Assembly (NCBI GenBank): GCA_001804025.1
Contig: MHFC01000136.1
Span: 1-11,985, forward strand
DNA length: 11,985 nucleotides
Direction: 5' to 3'
Source: Omnitrophica bacterium GWA2_52_8
Lineage (GTDB): Bacteria; Omnitrophota; Omnitrophia; Omnitrophales; Aquincolibacteriaceae
The translations under genes were made by a program, and so were the position numbers. The notes beneath the pieces are model-generated. The model was not told where the DNA came from and searched no databases. It worked only from the letters and a program-made list of their open reading frames with translations. Of this stretch, positions 1-6,266 are shown in pieces; position 1 is the stretch's first letter; each line of letters begins with the position of its first letter.

Positions 1-151
1 CCGAGCCCTATCTCCTTGTTGTCAAAGAACTTAAATCCTTAAAACCTTTTTTCAGTGGACCCTACTTATCTTTACGCTTTTAAGAGGGATGATGTCTGGG
101 GGAGCGGAGCAGCGTCGGAATAACCTCAGTATTATTAGCGGTGAATTTGAT
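1..151. other. Left-edge gap, no gene recognised
   Basis: The stretch downstream of the ORF6N gene has no convincing coding region. Read leftward it contains AAGGAGA (17 down to 11), ten bases from the window edge, which would suit the ribosome binding site of another leftward gene just outside. The same stretch contains TTGACA (26 down to 21), which could instead be a -35 box whose -10 lies outside. A rightward frame stays open from 3 to about 89 but has no start in the window and no family resemblance that I recognise. Confidence 0.3.
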
Positions 152-694
152 TTATGCATGAAATCCGATCGGACCTTTGGATTTGCGAGCCGGGGGTTCG
201 AGTAGTTCTTTGATGGCCTTAAACACTATCTGAAACTGGCGATCATACTTTTTTTCAAGTTCCTCAATCTTTCGCCGCAACTCCTTATTTCCCGCCAGCA
301 TTTCTCTCAGCTGAGTAAAGGTCCGCATGATTTGGATGTTGACCCGGACGGCACGTTCGCTATTCAGCACACTCGAAAGCATCAAAATTCCGTATTCTGT
401 GAACGCATAAGGCAGATACTTTGAATGGGAACCTCTCTTTAAGACGCCAAAACGGCGTCTTAAAGCGGAATGCTCTTCTTTGGTCAGTTCGAACATAAAA
501 TCCGATGGAAATCTTGATAAATTTCTCCGAACGGCCCTTTTTAAATCGTAAGTGGTAGCACCGTAGAGTTCTGCTAAATCCTTATCCACCATTACCTTCT
601 GGCCACGGATTAGGAAAATCTTATTCTGGATTACTTCTTGAGGAATGAGCTTTGTTGTCACATTTGAAAATCTTTCATGTTTTATGACGACCAC
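152..694 (-). CDS. ORF6N domain-containing protein
   Basis: This 180-residue protein has an ORF6N domain at about residues 16-103, a fold related to KilA-N/Bro DNA-binding domains of phage antirepressors and found in many bacterial chromosomes. Recognisable parts are VMVDKDLAELYGATTYDLKR (34-53), RFPSDFMFELTKEE (61-74) and YLPYAFTEYGILMLSSVLNS (93-112). A charged helix at about 130-165 looks like a coiled coil and may mediate dimerisation. The tail is basic and short. The GTG start overlaps the end of comM by 13 bases, so the two are probably co-transcribed and translationally coupled; no good Shine-Dalgarno is seen, and a second GTG eleven codons in is possible. DNA binding is inferred from the family. 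A regulatory role, or an origin from a phage or mobile element, is plausible but not shown. Confidence 0.85.
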   Translation of the reverse strand: MVVIKHERFSNVTTKLIPQEVIQNKIFLIRGQKVMVDKDLAELYGATTYDLKRAVRRNLSRFPSDFMFELTKEEHSALRRRFGVLKRGSHSKYLPYAFTEYGILMLSSVLNSERAVRVNIQIMRTFTQLREMLAGNKELRRKIEELEKKYDRQFQIVFKAIKELLEPPARKSKGPIGFHA

Positions 695-2208
695 TGCCGG
701 TCCAGGTTCCTGTATTGAATCGCCTCAGCAATATGCTCGGACTGAATCTGTTCGCATCCGGCCAGGTCGCTGATCGTGCGGGCGATCTTTAAAACCTTAA
801 AATAAGCCCGGGCCGACAGATTTAATTGTTTTAAGGCGGACTCAAGCAATCGCTTGCCTTCTTTGTCGGGTTCGGCAAAACGCTTAATCTCCGAGGGGGT
901 CATCAAAGCATTCACCTTCACATGACGGGATGAGGCAAAACGGATTTGCTGTGTTTTCCGGGCTGTCAGGATGCGTTCCCGGATGACGGCGGAGGGTTCG
1001 ACCGCGTCATCTTGCTGAAGCGTTTGAAAGGGGACGTGCGGGACATCGACATGCAGATCAATGCGGTCCAGAATGGGGCCGGAGATGCGGTTTTGGTATT
1101 TTTGGATCTGGTGAAGATGACAGCGGCATCGCTTGGCCGGATGTCCCAAATAACCGCACGGGCAGGGATTCATAGCGGCAACAAGAAGCACGCGGGCCGG
1201 ATAGGTTTCCTGCATGCGGGCGCGCGCAATGGTGATTTCCCCTTCTTCAAGGGGGCATCTTAATGTTTCAATCACATCCCGCCTGAATTCCGGGAGTTCA
1301 TCGAGAAAAAGAATGCCGTGATGCGCCAGTGATACTTCGCCCGGGCGGGGCCAGGATCCTCCGCCGGCCAGAGCGACAGGCGATATCGAATAATGCGGGT
1401 CTCGAAAAGGCCGTTCAGTCAGGAGTGTTTTCTTATAAGATTTTAAACCGGCCACACTGTAGATTTTGGTGATCTCCAAGGCCTCTTCGAATTCCAGCGG
1501 CGGAAGAATGGTCGGGATCCTGCGGGCCAGCATGGTTTTTCCCGAACCCGGAGGCCCGAGCATCAGGAGGTTATGATGGCCCGCCACTGCGATTTCTACG
1601 GCACGCTTGGCAAAATATTGGCCCCGGACTTCCGAAAAATCAATGGTATAGGAAGCCGCCAGGGAGGGTTGAGACCAATTTGATTGAATGCGGTCAAGCG
1701 CTGTTCCGTCCGACAAATGCGAAACGACTTCTTTAAGAGTGCTTGCAGTCAGGATTGTGGCATCGCGTTCGAGGGCCGCTTCCGCAGCGTTCTTTTTAGG
1801 AATGACAAAAACCCCGTGATTTTTGAGGGATGAAATCATCACAATTGTCCCTTTGACCGGCTGAATCGAACCGTCAAGTGCAAGCTCGCCCAGGAATAGG
1901 TATTTATCTGTTTTGCCGGCGGGAATGATGCTTTGAGCGGCGAGGACGCCGAGGGCGATCGCGAGATCAAAGGCAGGGCCTTCTTTCTTCATGTCGGCGG
2001 GCGATAAATTAACGGTAATTTTGTCCGGCGGAAAGTCAAAGCCGCTATTTTTTATTGCAGCCCGGACGCGGTCTCTGGACTCTTTGATGCTTTGGTCCGG
2101 AAGTCCGACGACATTGAATTGCGGAAGCCCGGATGCGACATCCGTTTCAATGTGAACCGGATAAGCTTGTATGCCGTAATAGGCCGCGCTTAATACCTTT
2201 GTAATCAC
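682..2208 (-). CDS. comM: YifB/ComM family Mg chelatase-like AAA+ ATPase
   Basis: The protein has 508 residues, the usual length for the ComM/YifB family. In naturally competent bacteria ComM is a hexameric helicase that promotes branch migration during integration of incoming DNA; in others its role is less clear. The N-terminal Lon-protease-like domain covers about 1-165 (FNVVGLPDQSIKESRDRVRA at 31-50, NLSPADMKKEGPAFDL at 67-82). The Mg chelatase-type ATPase core follows, with Walker A GPPGSGKT (218-225), Walker B GILFLDE (298-304), a Cys cluster around NPCPCGY (347-353, with C361 and C363) that probably binds zinc, and GPILDRIDL (377-385). The C-terminal ChlI-type domain contains LSARAYFKVLKIARTISDLA (464-483). 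The start is GTG with AAGG eight bases upstream. It leads the leftward unit that continues into the ORF6N gene. Naming is secure at family level; competence is not shown here. Confidence 0.95.
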   Translation of the reverse strand: MITKVLSAAYYGIQAYPVHIETDVASGLPQFNVVGLPDQSIKESRDRVRAAIKNSGFDFPPDKITVNLSPADMKKEGPAFDLAIALGVLAAQSIIPAGKTDKYLFLGELALDGSIQPVKGTIVMISSLKNHGVFVIPKKNAAEAALERDATILTASTLKEVVSHLSDGTALDRIQSNWSQPSLAASYTIDFSEVRGQYFAKRAVEIAVAGHHNLLMLGPPGSGKTMLARRIPTILPPLEFEEALEITKIYSVAGLKSYKKTLLTERPFRDPHYSISPVALAGGGSWPRPGEVSLAHHGILFLDELPEFRRDVIETLRCPLEEGEITIARARMQETYPARVLLVAAMNPCPCGYLGHPAKRCRCHLHQIQKYQNRISGPILDRIDLHVDVPHVPFQTLQQDDAVEPSAVIRERILTARKTQQIRFASSRHVKVNALMTPSEIKRFAEPDKEGKRLLESALKQLNLSARAYFKVLKIARTISDLAGCEQIQSEHIAEAIQYRNLDRQWSS

Positions 2209-2218
2209 GGAAATGACC

Positions 2219-2247
2219 TTGCTTTTTGGATACCCGCTTTTTATAAT
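2219..2247 (+). promoter_or_regulatory. Predicted sigma70 promoter for the DUF212-transpeptidase-accA operon
   Basis: TTGCTT (2219-2224), a 17-base spacer and a consensus TATAAT (2242-2247) predict a rightward start near 2254. The leader would run about 110 bases to the GTG at 2364 and pass through the comM promoter in the opposite direction. I saw no better candidate between here and the gene. Confidence 0.5.
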
Positions 2248-2303
2248 GCCGCAACCTGAACAAGAGCCCTCAAGGAGAGGTATAGATTAATAATAGTCAT
2301 AAT

Positions 2304-2326
2304 ATTATTGCTTTATAAGCAATAAT
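2304..2326. repeat. Perfect 10-bp inverted repeat over the comM -10 box
   Basis: ATTATTGCTT (2304-2313) and AAGCAATAAT (2317-2326) are perfect complements separated by TAT. The centre coincides with the predicted -10 box of the comM promoter. It may be a repressor-binding operator, or a hairpin in the leader of the rightward transcript from 2254. The regulator is unknown. Confidence 0.5.
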
Positions 2327-2340
2327 CAGCCTTCTGTCAA
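2312..2340 (-). promoter_or_regulatory. Predicted sigma70 promoter of comM
   Basis: Read leftward, TTGACA (2340-2335) is followed after exactly 17 bases by TATAAA (2317-2312). This predicts a transcript start near 2305 and a leader of about 97 bases before the comM GTG. The -10 box lies inside a perfect palindrome (2304-2326), which suggests an operator. Confidence 0.6.
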
Positions 2341-2352
2341 CCTCTTTGAACC

Positions 2353-2357
2353 AAAGG
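2353..2357 (+). promoter_or_regulatory. Shine-Dalgarno deciding the start of the DUF212 gene
   Basis: AAAGG lies six bases before GTG at 2364. The earlier in-frame TTG at 2346 has no purine-rich site upstream, so 2364 is the preferred start. Confidence 0.55.
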
Positions 2358-2363
2358 CATTCC

Positions 2364-2822
2364 GTGGTCATTTACGCAGATAGTCCCTTTCCTGAATCGC
2401 GGGCCTTTCTAGCTGTTTTTCTAAGCTGGTTTGTAGCCCAGTTGGTTAAAGTGGCCAGGAGCCTGATTCTAAAAAAGAGGTTCAGTGTCAGGTGGTTGTT
2501 TGATACGGGCGGTATGCCAAGCGCGCACTCCGCAACCGTTGCGAGTTTGGCGACGGTTACAGGGCTTTACTTTGGGTTTCACAGCATTTTTTTTCTGATT
2601 GTGCTGATCTTTACGATTATCACGATGTTTGACGCGGCCGGCGTGCGCCGCAGTGTCGGCCGCCAAGCACAGATTTTAAACCGCATCATCCATGATCTGG
2701 CCATGCGCGGGCAAGTTGCCGAAGAAAGGCTCAAAGAGCTTCTCGGGCATACACCCGTTGAAGTGTTTGCAGGCGCGCTGGTCGGAATTCTAATGGCTTA
2801 CTTTTTTTGCGTGATTTTATGA
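2364..2822 (+). CDS. DUF212 (divergent PAP2, YuiD-like) membrane protein
   Basis: A small membrane protein of 152 residues from the preferred GTG, or 158 if the TTG at 2346 is used. It matches the DUF212 family (YuiD of Bacillus), distantly related to PAP2 phosphatases and vanadium haloperoxidases. The diagnostic blocks are TGGMPSAHSATVASLAT (48-64), ITMFDAAGVRRSVGRQA (86-102) and KELLGHTPVEVFAGALVGI (124-142). Hydrophobic segments lie near the N-terminus (about 14-30), around 58-92 (two passes) and at the C-terminus (about 132-152). PAP2 enzymes remove phosphate from lipid phosphates, but the substrate of this subfamily is not established. The stop codon overlaps the ATG of the next gene (ATGA), so the two are probably translationally coupled. 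The partners, an L,D-transpeptidase and accA, suggest an envelope or lipid role, which is inference. Confidence 0.9.
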   Translation: MVIYADSPFPESRAFLAVFLSWFVAQLVKVARSLILKKRFSVRWLFDTGGMPSAHSATVASLATVTGLYFGFHSIFFLIVLIFTIITMFDAAGVRRSVGRQAQILNRIIHDLAMRGQVAEERLKELLGHTPVEVFAGALVGILMAYFFCVIL

Positions 2823-3640
2823 GAATTCTTTTCAGGATTTTTATTATCGGGGTTATTCTTTCTTCAATTTCACAGCGTGCGGAATGTGAAGAGACTCCAA
2901 AGCCGGCTTCCCCCGCGGTCGTTCAGGCGGAAGTTCCGGCCCATGTCGCGCTGCTGCAGCAGGCAAGAAAACATAAAGAGGTCGGTGATTACGGCAAAGC
3001 CCAGCCGCTCTATGATAAATTGCTCCAAGACACGACCGTGCCGCAGGCCATCCGCCAACAAGTCATTCACGAATATGAAGAGATTAATTTTCATCTGCTT
3101 TTATCCCGCCAGGAAACATCAGACAGCGTGATCCACACGGTCGTTGCCGGCGATAGTTTGTATAAGATCGCAAAATCCGGCGGCATGACCGTGGACTTGA
3201 TCAAACGCATCAACGGCCTGAATAAAGACACGATTTATCCGGACATGAAATTAAAGGTCCCAAAAGGGGAATTCCGCCTGAAAGTCGACAAGTCTGAGAA
3301 TCAAATAGAGCTTTTTTTTAATGAAAAACCGGTCAAACGCTATGCGGTGGCTACGGGCGAAAACAACAATACTCCCGTTGGGGAGTTCAAAATTATTAAT
3401 AAACTAACGAACCCAACCTGGTATAAAGCCGGGGCGGTTGTTCCGCCCGACAGCCCCGAAAATGTCCTGGGAACGCGCTGGCTGGGTTTTGATATTAAAG
3501 GGTATGGGATTCATGGGACCACGGACCCGGAGTCCATCGGGAAGCAGGCAAGCGCAGGCTGTATCCGCATGAGAAATCAGGAAGTCGAAGAATTATATTC
3601 GCTCGTACCGACCGGGACCAAAGTTGTGGTCGTGGACTAA
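2819..3640 (+). CDS. Secreted LysM and YkuD L,D-transpeptidase
   Basis: The predicted 273-residue exported enzyme belongs to a family that forms 3-3 crosslinks in peptidoglycan or attaches proteins to it. The N-terminus (MRILFRIFIIGVILSSISQ) is a signal peptide or anchor of about 22 residues. A helical stretch at 41-98 contains one TPR-like repeat (VGDYGKAQPLYDKLLQD, 55-71). A LysM peptidoglycan-binding domain follows at 106-148 (HTVVAGDSLYKIAKSGG). The YkuD catalytic domain occupies about 152-272, with HGT (232-234) and SAGCIRM (245-251); C248 should be the nucleophile and H232 its partner. All catalytic residues are present, so it looks active. I chose ATG at 2819 because it overlaps the preceding stop (ATGA); an upstream TTG would only add four residues. 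accA starts two bases after the stop. Confidence 0.93.
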   Translation: MRILFRIFIIGVILSSISQRAECEETPKPASPAVVQAEVPAHVALLQQARKHKEVGDYGKAQPLYDKLLQDTTVPQAIRQQVIHEYEEINFHLLLSRQETSDSVIHTVVAGDSLYKIAKSGGMTVDLIKRINGLNKDTIYPDMKLKVPKGEFRLKVDKSENQIELFFNEKPVKRYAVATGENNNTPVGEFKIINKLTNPTWYKAGAVVPPDSPENVLGTRWLGFDIKGYGIHGTTDPESIGKQASAGCIRMRNQEVEELYSLVPTGTKVVVVD

Positions 3641-3642
3641 AT

Positions 3643-4698
3643 ATGTCAAAAAAACCAAAGAAAAAAAATAAATTACCTGCCGGTTTGGAAAATACCGAGA
3701 CCGAGGCGGCCAAGGAAAAGATCCGTCTCGGGACCCGTGATTTCGCATCGGCATGCCTCCCGTTTGAAAAGCCCGTGGTAGAACTGGAAAAAAAAATCCA
3801 GGAGCTGAAAGCCTCAAAAAGCGGCGGCATTGACTTGTCCGGTGAGATAAAAAGCGCCGAGAGAAAGCTGGAAAAGGCCCTTAAAGAAATATTTGATAAC
3901 CTGACCCCCTGGCAGCGTGTGCTTGTGGCGCGTCATCCCATGCGCCCTTACACGCTCGACTACATTCAATACCTCATGACAGACTTTTTGGAGCTCCACG
4001 GAGACCGCCATTTTAGCGATGACCGGGCCATAATTACGGGGTTTGCAAAATGGGAAGGGCGTGAAAGGATATGTGTTATCGGGCATCAAAAGGGGCGGGA
4101 TACAAAAGAGAATCTCCTTAGAAGCTTTGGAAGTGCCCATCCTGAGGGATACAGGAAAGCCATCAGAATCATGCGTCTTGCCGAAAAAATGGGGCTGCCG
4201 ATTTTATGCCTTATCGATACGCCGGGGGCTTATCCGGGCATTGGCGCCGAAGAAAGAGGGCAGGCAGAGGCCATTGCCTATAATCTCCAGGAAATGGCAG
4301 ATTTGTCGGTGCCTATTATTTCGATTGTGATCGGTGAAGGCGGAAGCGGCGGCGCGCTTGGTATCGGGGTCAGTGACCGGATCTATGTCCTGGAAAATGC
4401 TTATTATTCCGTGATCTCGCCAGAGGGCTGCGCAGCCATCCTTTGGAAGGACACAGCGCGAGCGCCAGAAGCCGCACAAGCGTTAAAATTGACAGGATTT
4501 GATTTGCTGGAATTAGGGCTTATTGATGGGGTGATTGCCGAGCCTTTGGGCGGAGCGCACCGGGATTTTGCGGTCGCGGCGGAGTCCTTGAGGCAGACAG
4601 TCAATAAAGCTCTGGATGAACTCCGCGATATTCCCCGAAAAGAGCTTTCCGATCTTCGCTATCGGAAATTCAGAAAGATGGGCGTTCTTGCATCATAA
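3643..4698 (+). CDS. accA: Acetyl-CoA carboxylase carboxyltransferase subunit alpha
   Basis: AccA and AccD form the carboxyltransferase half of heteromeric acetyl-CoA carboxylase, which makes malonyl-CoA for fatty acid synthesis in the cytoplasm. The 351-residue protein is about 30 longer than E. coli AccA because of a lysine-rich N-terminal extension (MSKKPKKKNK). Conserved blocks are LTPWQRVLVARHP (87-99), ELHGDRHFSDD (117-127), GHQKGRDTKEN (147-157), IDTPGAYPGIGAEERGQ (191-207), the glycine-rich GEGGSGGALGIG (231-242) that helps form the oxyanion site, and ISPEGCAAILWKD (258-270). ATG at 3643 follows the transpeptidase stop by two bases with no clear Shine-Dalgarno, so it probably relies on coupling. 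No accD, accB or accC is in the window. The 3' end overlaps by six bases with a convergent small gene. Confidence 0.97.
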   Translation: MSKKPKKKNKLPAGLENTETEAAKEKIRLGTRDFASACLPFEKPVVELEKKIQELKASKSGGIDLSGEIKSAERKLEKALKEIFDNLTPWQRVLVARHPMRPYTLDYIQYLMTDFLELHGDRHFSDDRAIITGFAKWEGRERICVIGHQKGRDTKENLLRSFGSAHPEGYRKAIRIMRLAEKMGLPILCLIDTPGAYPGIGAEERGQAEAIAYNLQEMADLSVPIISIVIGEGGSGGALGIGVSDRIYVLENAYYSVISPEGCAAILWKDTARAPEAAQALKLTGFDLLELGLIDGVIAEPLGGAHRDFAVAAESLRQTVNKALDELRDIPRKELSDLRYRKFRKMGVLAS

Positions 4699-4899
4699 GT
4701 AGTTGGAGAATTTCTGCTTAAGCTGCATGAGACGGTGCCAGTCTTTTTCCTCCTGAATTATCTCCCGCAATGTTCCCTCAGGAACCTCCAAAAGAGCAAC
4801 ATCGGTTACCCGATTAATTGCGGCCGGAAAGCGTCTGACAAGCTCGTAAGTCGGCACGCCCTTCTTATATTTAAGGTAAAACAGCCTTTTATACGTCAT
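4693..4899 (-). CDS. Small hypothetical protein (68 aa)
   Basis: A short, charged, soluble-looking protein that I do not recognise. It begins MTYKRLFYLKYKKGVPTYEL and continues with a balanced composition (RFPAAINRVTDVALLEVPEG, 23-42) and a charged C-terminal helix (about 43-65). It has no signal peptide, membrane segment or cysteines. The ATG is preceded, read leftward, by GAAAGGG three bases upstream, a reasonable ribosome binding site. Its stop overlaps the accA stop region by six bases in convergent orientation, so readthrough of either transcript would be antisense to the other. Upstream lies the palindrome-rich gap (4900-5338), which may carry its promoter. The composition and ribosome site favour a real gene over chance, but nothing points to a function. 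Confidence 0.55.
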   Translation of the reverse strand: MTYKRLFYLKYKKGVPTYELVRRFPAAINRVTDVALLEVPEGTLREIIQEEKDWHRLMQLKQKFSNYL

Positions 4900-4929
4900 A
4901 GGCCCTTTCTAAATTGAGAAGTCTAGCCC

Positions 4930-4956
4930 GCATTTCTCATCACCAATGAGAAATGC
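4930..4956. repeat. Perfect 11-bp hairpin with CACCA loop
   Basis: GCATTTCTCAT (4930-4940) pairs with ATGAGAAATGC (4946-4956) around the loop CACCA (4941-4945). The loop is the exact complement of TGGTG at 4971-4975, so a pseudoknot is possible. No T-run follows on either strand, so it is not a standard terminator. Confidence 0.6.
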
Positions 4957-5010
4957 CTTCGCGGAGGCTGTGGTGCAAATGGGCTTTTTCATTTGCATTT
5001 GTACCCCATG

Positions 5011-5062
5011 AGTCCAAAGCGGTTTTCTTATCGATTCACCTAATCGATGAGAAAACCGGACT
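5011..5062. repeat. Long imperfect palindrome, 17-bp stem with CACCT loop
   Basis: The arms 5020-5036 and 5042-5058 pair over 17 positions with a single T.G wobble around the loop CACCT (5037-5041). An outer helix AGTC/GACT (5011-5014 with 5059-5062) extends it beyond a small internal loop. The near-symmetrical structure and a loop like that of the hairpin at 4930 suggest related units of one repeat element. Confidence 0.6.
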
Positions 5063-5223
5063 AAACGCTCCTACCGACCATCCCGGCTGCCGTATTCCAA
5101 CTGCGAATACCTATAATAAAGGCCCCGGAACGCCATAAGACTTATCGTCCGCAGGACCTCAAAACATAAATATACGGGCAAGACGGAGCGTCATAAAAAA
5201 ATATCCAAGCGGCGCGTCTATTT

Positions 5224-5253
5224 ATAGTGCTTTATAGCATCATAGGGCACTAT
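5224..5253. repeat. 7-bp inverted repeat upstream of the lipoprotein operon
   Basis: ATAGTGC (5224-5230) and GCACTAT (5247-5253) are perfect complements separated by 16 bases. The centre-to-centre distance of 23 bases, about two helical turns, would suit a dimeric regulator bound above the predicted promoter at 5289-5317. The half-sites are short and could be chance. Confidence 0.3.
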
Positions 5254-5288
5254 TAGTAGATTTTATAAAAAAAATTGCAAAAAATATC

Positions 5289-5317
5289 TTGACGAATGCA
5301 GGAGGCATTTATAGATT
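5289..5317 (+). promoter_or_regulatory. Predicted sigma70 promoter for the lipoprotein-merR-fliA unit
   Basis: TTGACG (5289-5294) and TAGATT (5312-5317) are separated by 17 bases and preceded by an AT-rich tract. The predicted start near 5324 leaves only about 15 bases before the ATG at 5339, which would make the lipoprotein mRNA nearly leaderless and agrees with the missing Shine-Dalgarno. An upstream promoter using the AGGAGG at 5300 is the alternative. Confidence 0.45.
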
Positions 5318-5338
5318 GTCATTTACAAAATATAAACT

Positions 5339-6013
5339 ATGATTCATAAAATCATTGTCTCATGCTTAACGGTTCAACTTATATGGTTGCAAGGATGTTC
5401 AGGTACAAAGAAGTTTCAAACGGGTTCAAATGCGCAAAGCCTGGAAGCGGCAAAAATCTATCTGGATCAAGAGCAGTATTACCAGGCAAGGAAGATCGCA
5501 AAGGAAATCCTGAAGCAAGACCCCGGTAACAGGGAGGCAGAAAAGCTTATGGCCCTTGTTTTAGACCGCGAAATCGCTCGGCATAAGGCAGTCTTCGGCG
5601 ACCGGCTGCCGGCAGATTTGAATGACCAGGAGCGGGAGGGGCAAGCCAAAACCTGGCTGGAACGAAGTGAGCTGTTAATGCAGCTCGGCCAATATAATCG
5701 CGCGGTGGAAGCCGCGGAAAATGTTTTCCTTTATGATCCGAACAACCGCCGTGCATCCGAGATTCTGGACCGCCTGAGAGGCAAGTTTACCGATTCCATA
5801 GATAAGCAAAAGGAGATTTCAAGGGAGGCTGCGAGGGAAGAAATTTACGTGCGCGTCCGGCAATATAGGGAACAAGCGCTTTTGGCGATGCAGCAAAAGC
5901 AATGGGGGGTTGCCCGCATGTCGGTGAGGAAGATACAGCTTCTTATTCCGGACGATCCCGAGGCAAGAAAACTTGAGGAAGAAATAAAAGCTCAGGAAAA
6001 ATTGCAAACGTGA
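5339..6013 (+). CDS. TPR-repeat lipoprotein
   Basis: A 224-residue lipoprotein: the N-terminal hydrophobic stretch ends in a lipobox LQGC with C20 as the lipidated residue, so the mature protein should sit on a membrane in the envelope. The mature part is all-helical and contains TPR-like repeats at about 35-66 (EQYYQARKIAKEILKQDPGN), 106-137 (GQYNRAVEAAENVFLYDPNN) and 173-207 (KQWGVARMSVRKIQLLIPDD). TPRs bind other proteins, so a scaffold or assembly role is likely; no enzyme domain is seen. The ATG has no Shine-Dalgarno and an in-frame stop lies two codons upstream, so the start cannot be earlier. The stop overlaps the GTG of the MerR gene (GTGA), implying coupling to the regulator and sigma factor behind it. 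I cannot assign a named family. Confidence 0.85.
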   Translation: MIHKIIVSCLTVQLIWLQGCSGTKKFQTGSNAQSLEAAKIYLDQEQYYQARKIAKEILKQDPGNREAEKLMALVLDREIARHKAVFGDRLPADLNDQEREGQAKTWLERSELLMQLGQYNRAVEAAENVFLYDPNNRRASEILDRLRGKFTDSIDKQKEISREAAREEIYVRVRQYREQALLAMQQKQWGVARMSVRKIQLLIPDDPEARKLEEEIKAQEKLQT

Positions 6014-6246
6014 AGAGAGAAAAACTCTACAAAATCGGTGAGGTTATGCAGTACACGGGATTATCCAGACAAACGATTCATAATTATACCTTGGCCGGCC
6101 TTATTAGCGAGTCCCGGCGGACGGTCTCCGGACACCGGCTTTACGAGGAAAGCGTATTTGACCGGTTGGAGCAAATCAAGACTCTCCAGTCCAAGAACTA
6201 CACCTTATACCAAATCAAGAAATTACTAGAACAGAAAAAAGCGTAG
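6010..6246 (+). CDS. Short MerR-family transcriptional regulator
   Basis: At 78 residues this is only the DNA-binding part of a MerR protein. The winged helix-turn-helix is clear: YKIGEVMQYTGLSRQTIHNY (7-26), then the wing and second helical pair (GHRLYEESVFDRLEQIKTLQ, 41-60) and LYQIKKLLEQ (66-75). MerR proteins usually carry a coiled coil and an effector-binding domain after this; both are missing, so there is no evident ligand site and the protein may respond by abundance or through a partner. The GTG start overlaps the lipoprotein stop by four bases, and the sigma-factor gene follows closely. Its position directly before a FliA-type sigma factor suggests control of the same programme, which is inference from context. 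Confidence 0.88.
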   Translation: MKREKLYKIGEVMQYTGLSRQTIHNYTLAGLISESRRTVSGHRLYEESVFDRLEQIKTLQSKNYTLYQIKKLLEQKKA

Positions 6247-6266
6247 TGAAATTGCTTCATAACAAA

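Larger units (their letters stand above)
4900..5338. other. Gene-free region with a cluster of inverted repeats
   Basis: This 439-base gap lies between the 68-codon leftward gene and the rightward TPR lipoprotein gene. It contains strong hairpins at 4930-4956 and 5011-5062, weaker ones at 4955-4968, 4974-4997 and 5092-5110, a 7-bp inverted repeat at 5224-5253, and an AT-rich end with a likely promoter. A TATAAT occurs at 5112-5117 without a convincing -35 box. Short open frames here look like translations of the hairpins. I recognise no RNA family. Confidence 0.5.

Noticed and set aside
48..60. CAGTGGACCCTAC as an insertion sequence end
   Set aside because: It resembles some IS3-type ends, but there is no matching inverted end, transposase or target duplication in the window.
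190..200. GGGTTCGAG resembling a tRNA T-loop
   Set aside because: No acceptor, D or anticodon stems surround it and it is inside the ORF6N gene.
946..1263. Open frame of 105 codons on the + strand
   Set aside because: It lies wholly antisense to the ATPase core of comM, whose conserved motifs are intact, and has no ribosome site or family resemblance.
2271..2280. Shine-Dalgarno-like AAGGAGAGGT in the comM-DUF212 gap
   Set aside because: No ATG, GTG or TTG occurs at a usable distance downstream, so it marks no gene.
4953..5138. Open frame of 61 codons on the + strand in the hairpin-rich gap
   Set aside because: Most of it is a translation of the inverted repeats, with no good ribosome site.
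5160..5200. Possible riboswitch in the lipoprotein leader (GGGCAAGACGG)
   Set aside because: The similarity to cyclic-di-GMP riboswitch parts is limited to a few bases and the required helices do not form.
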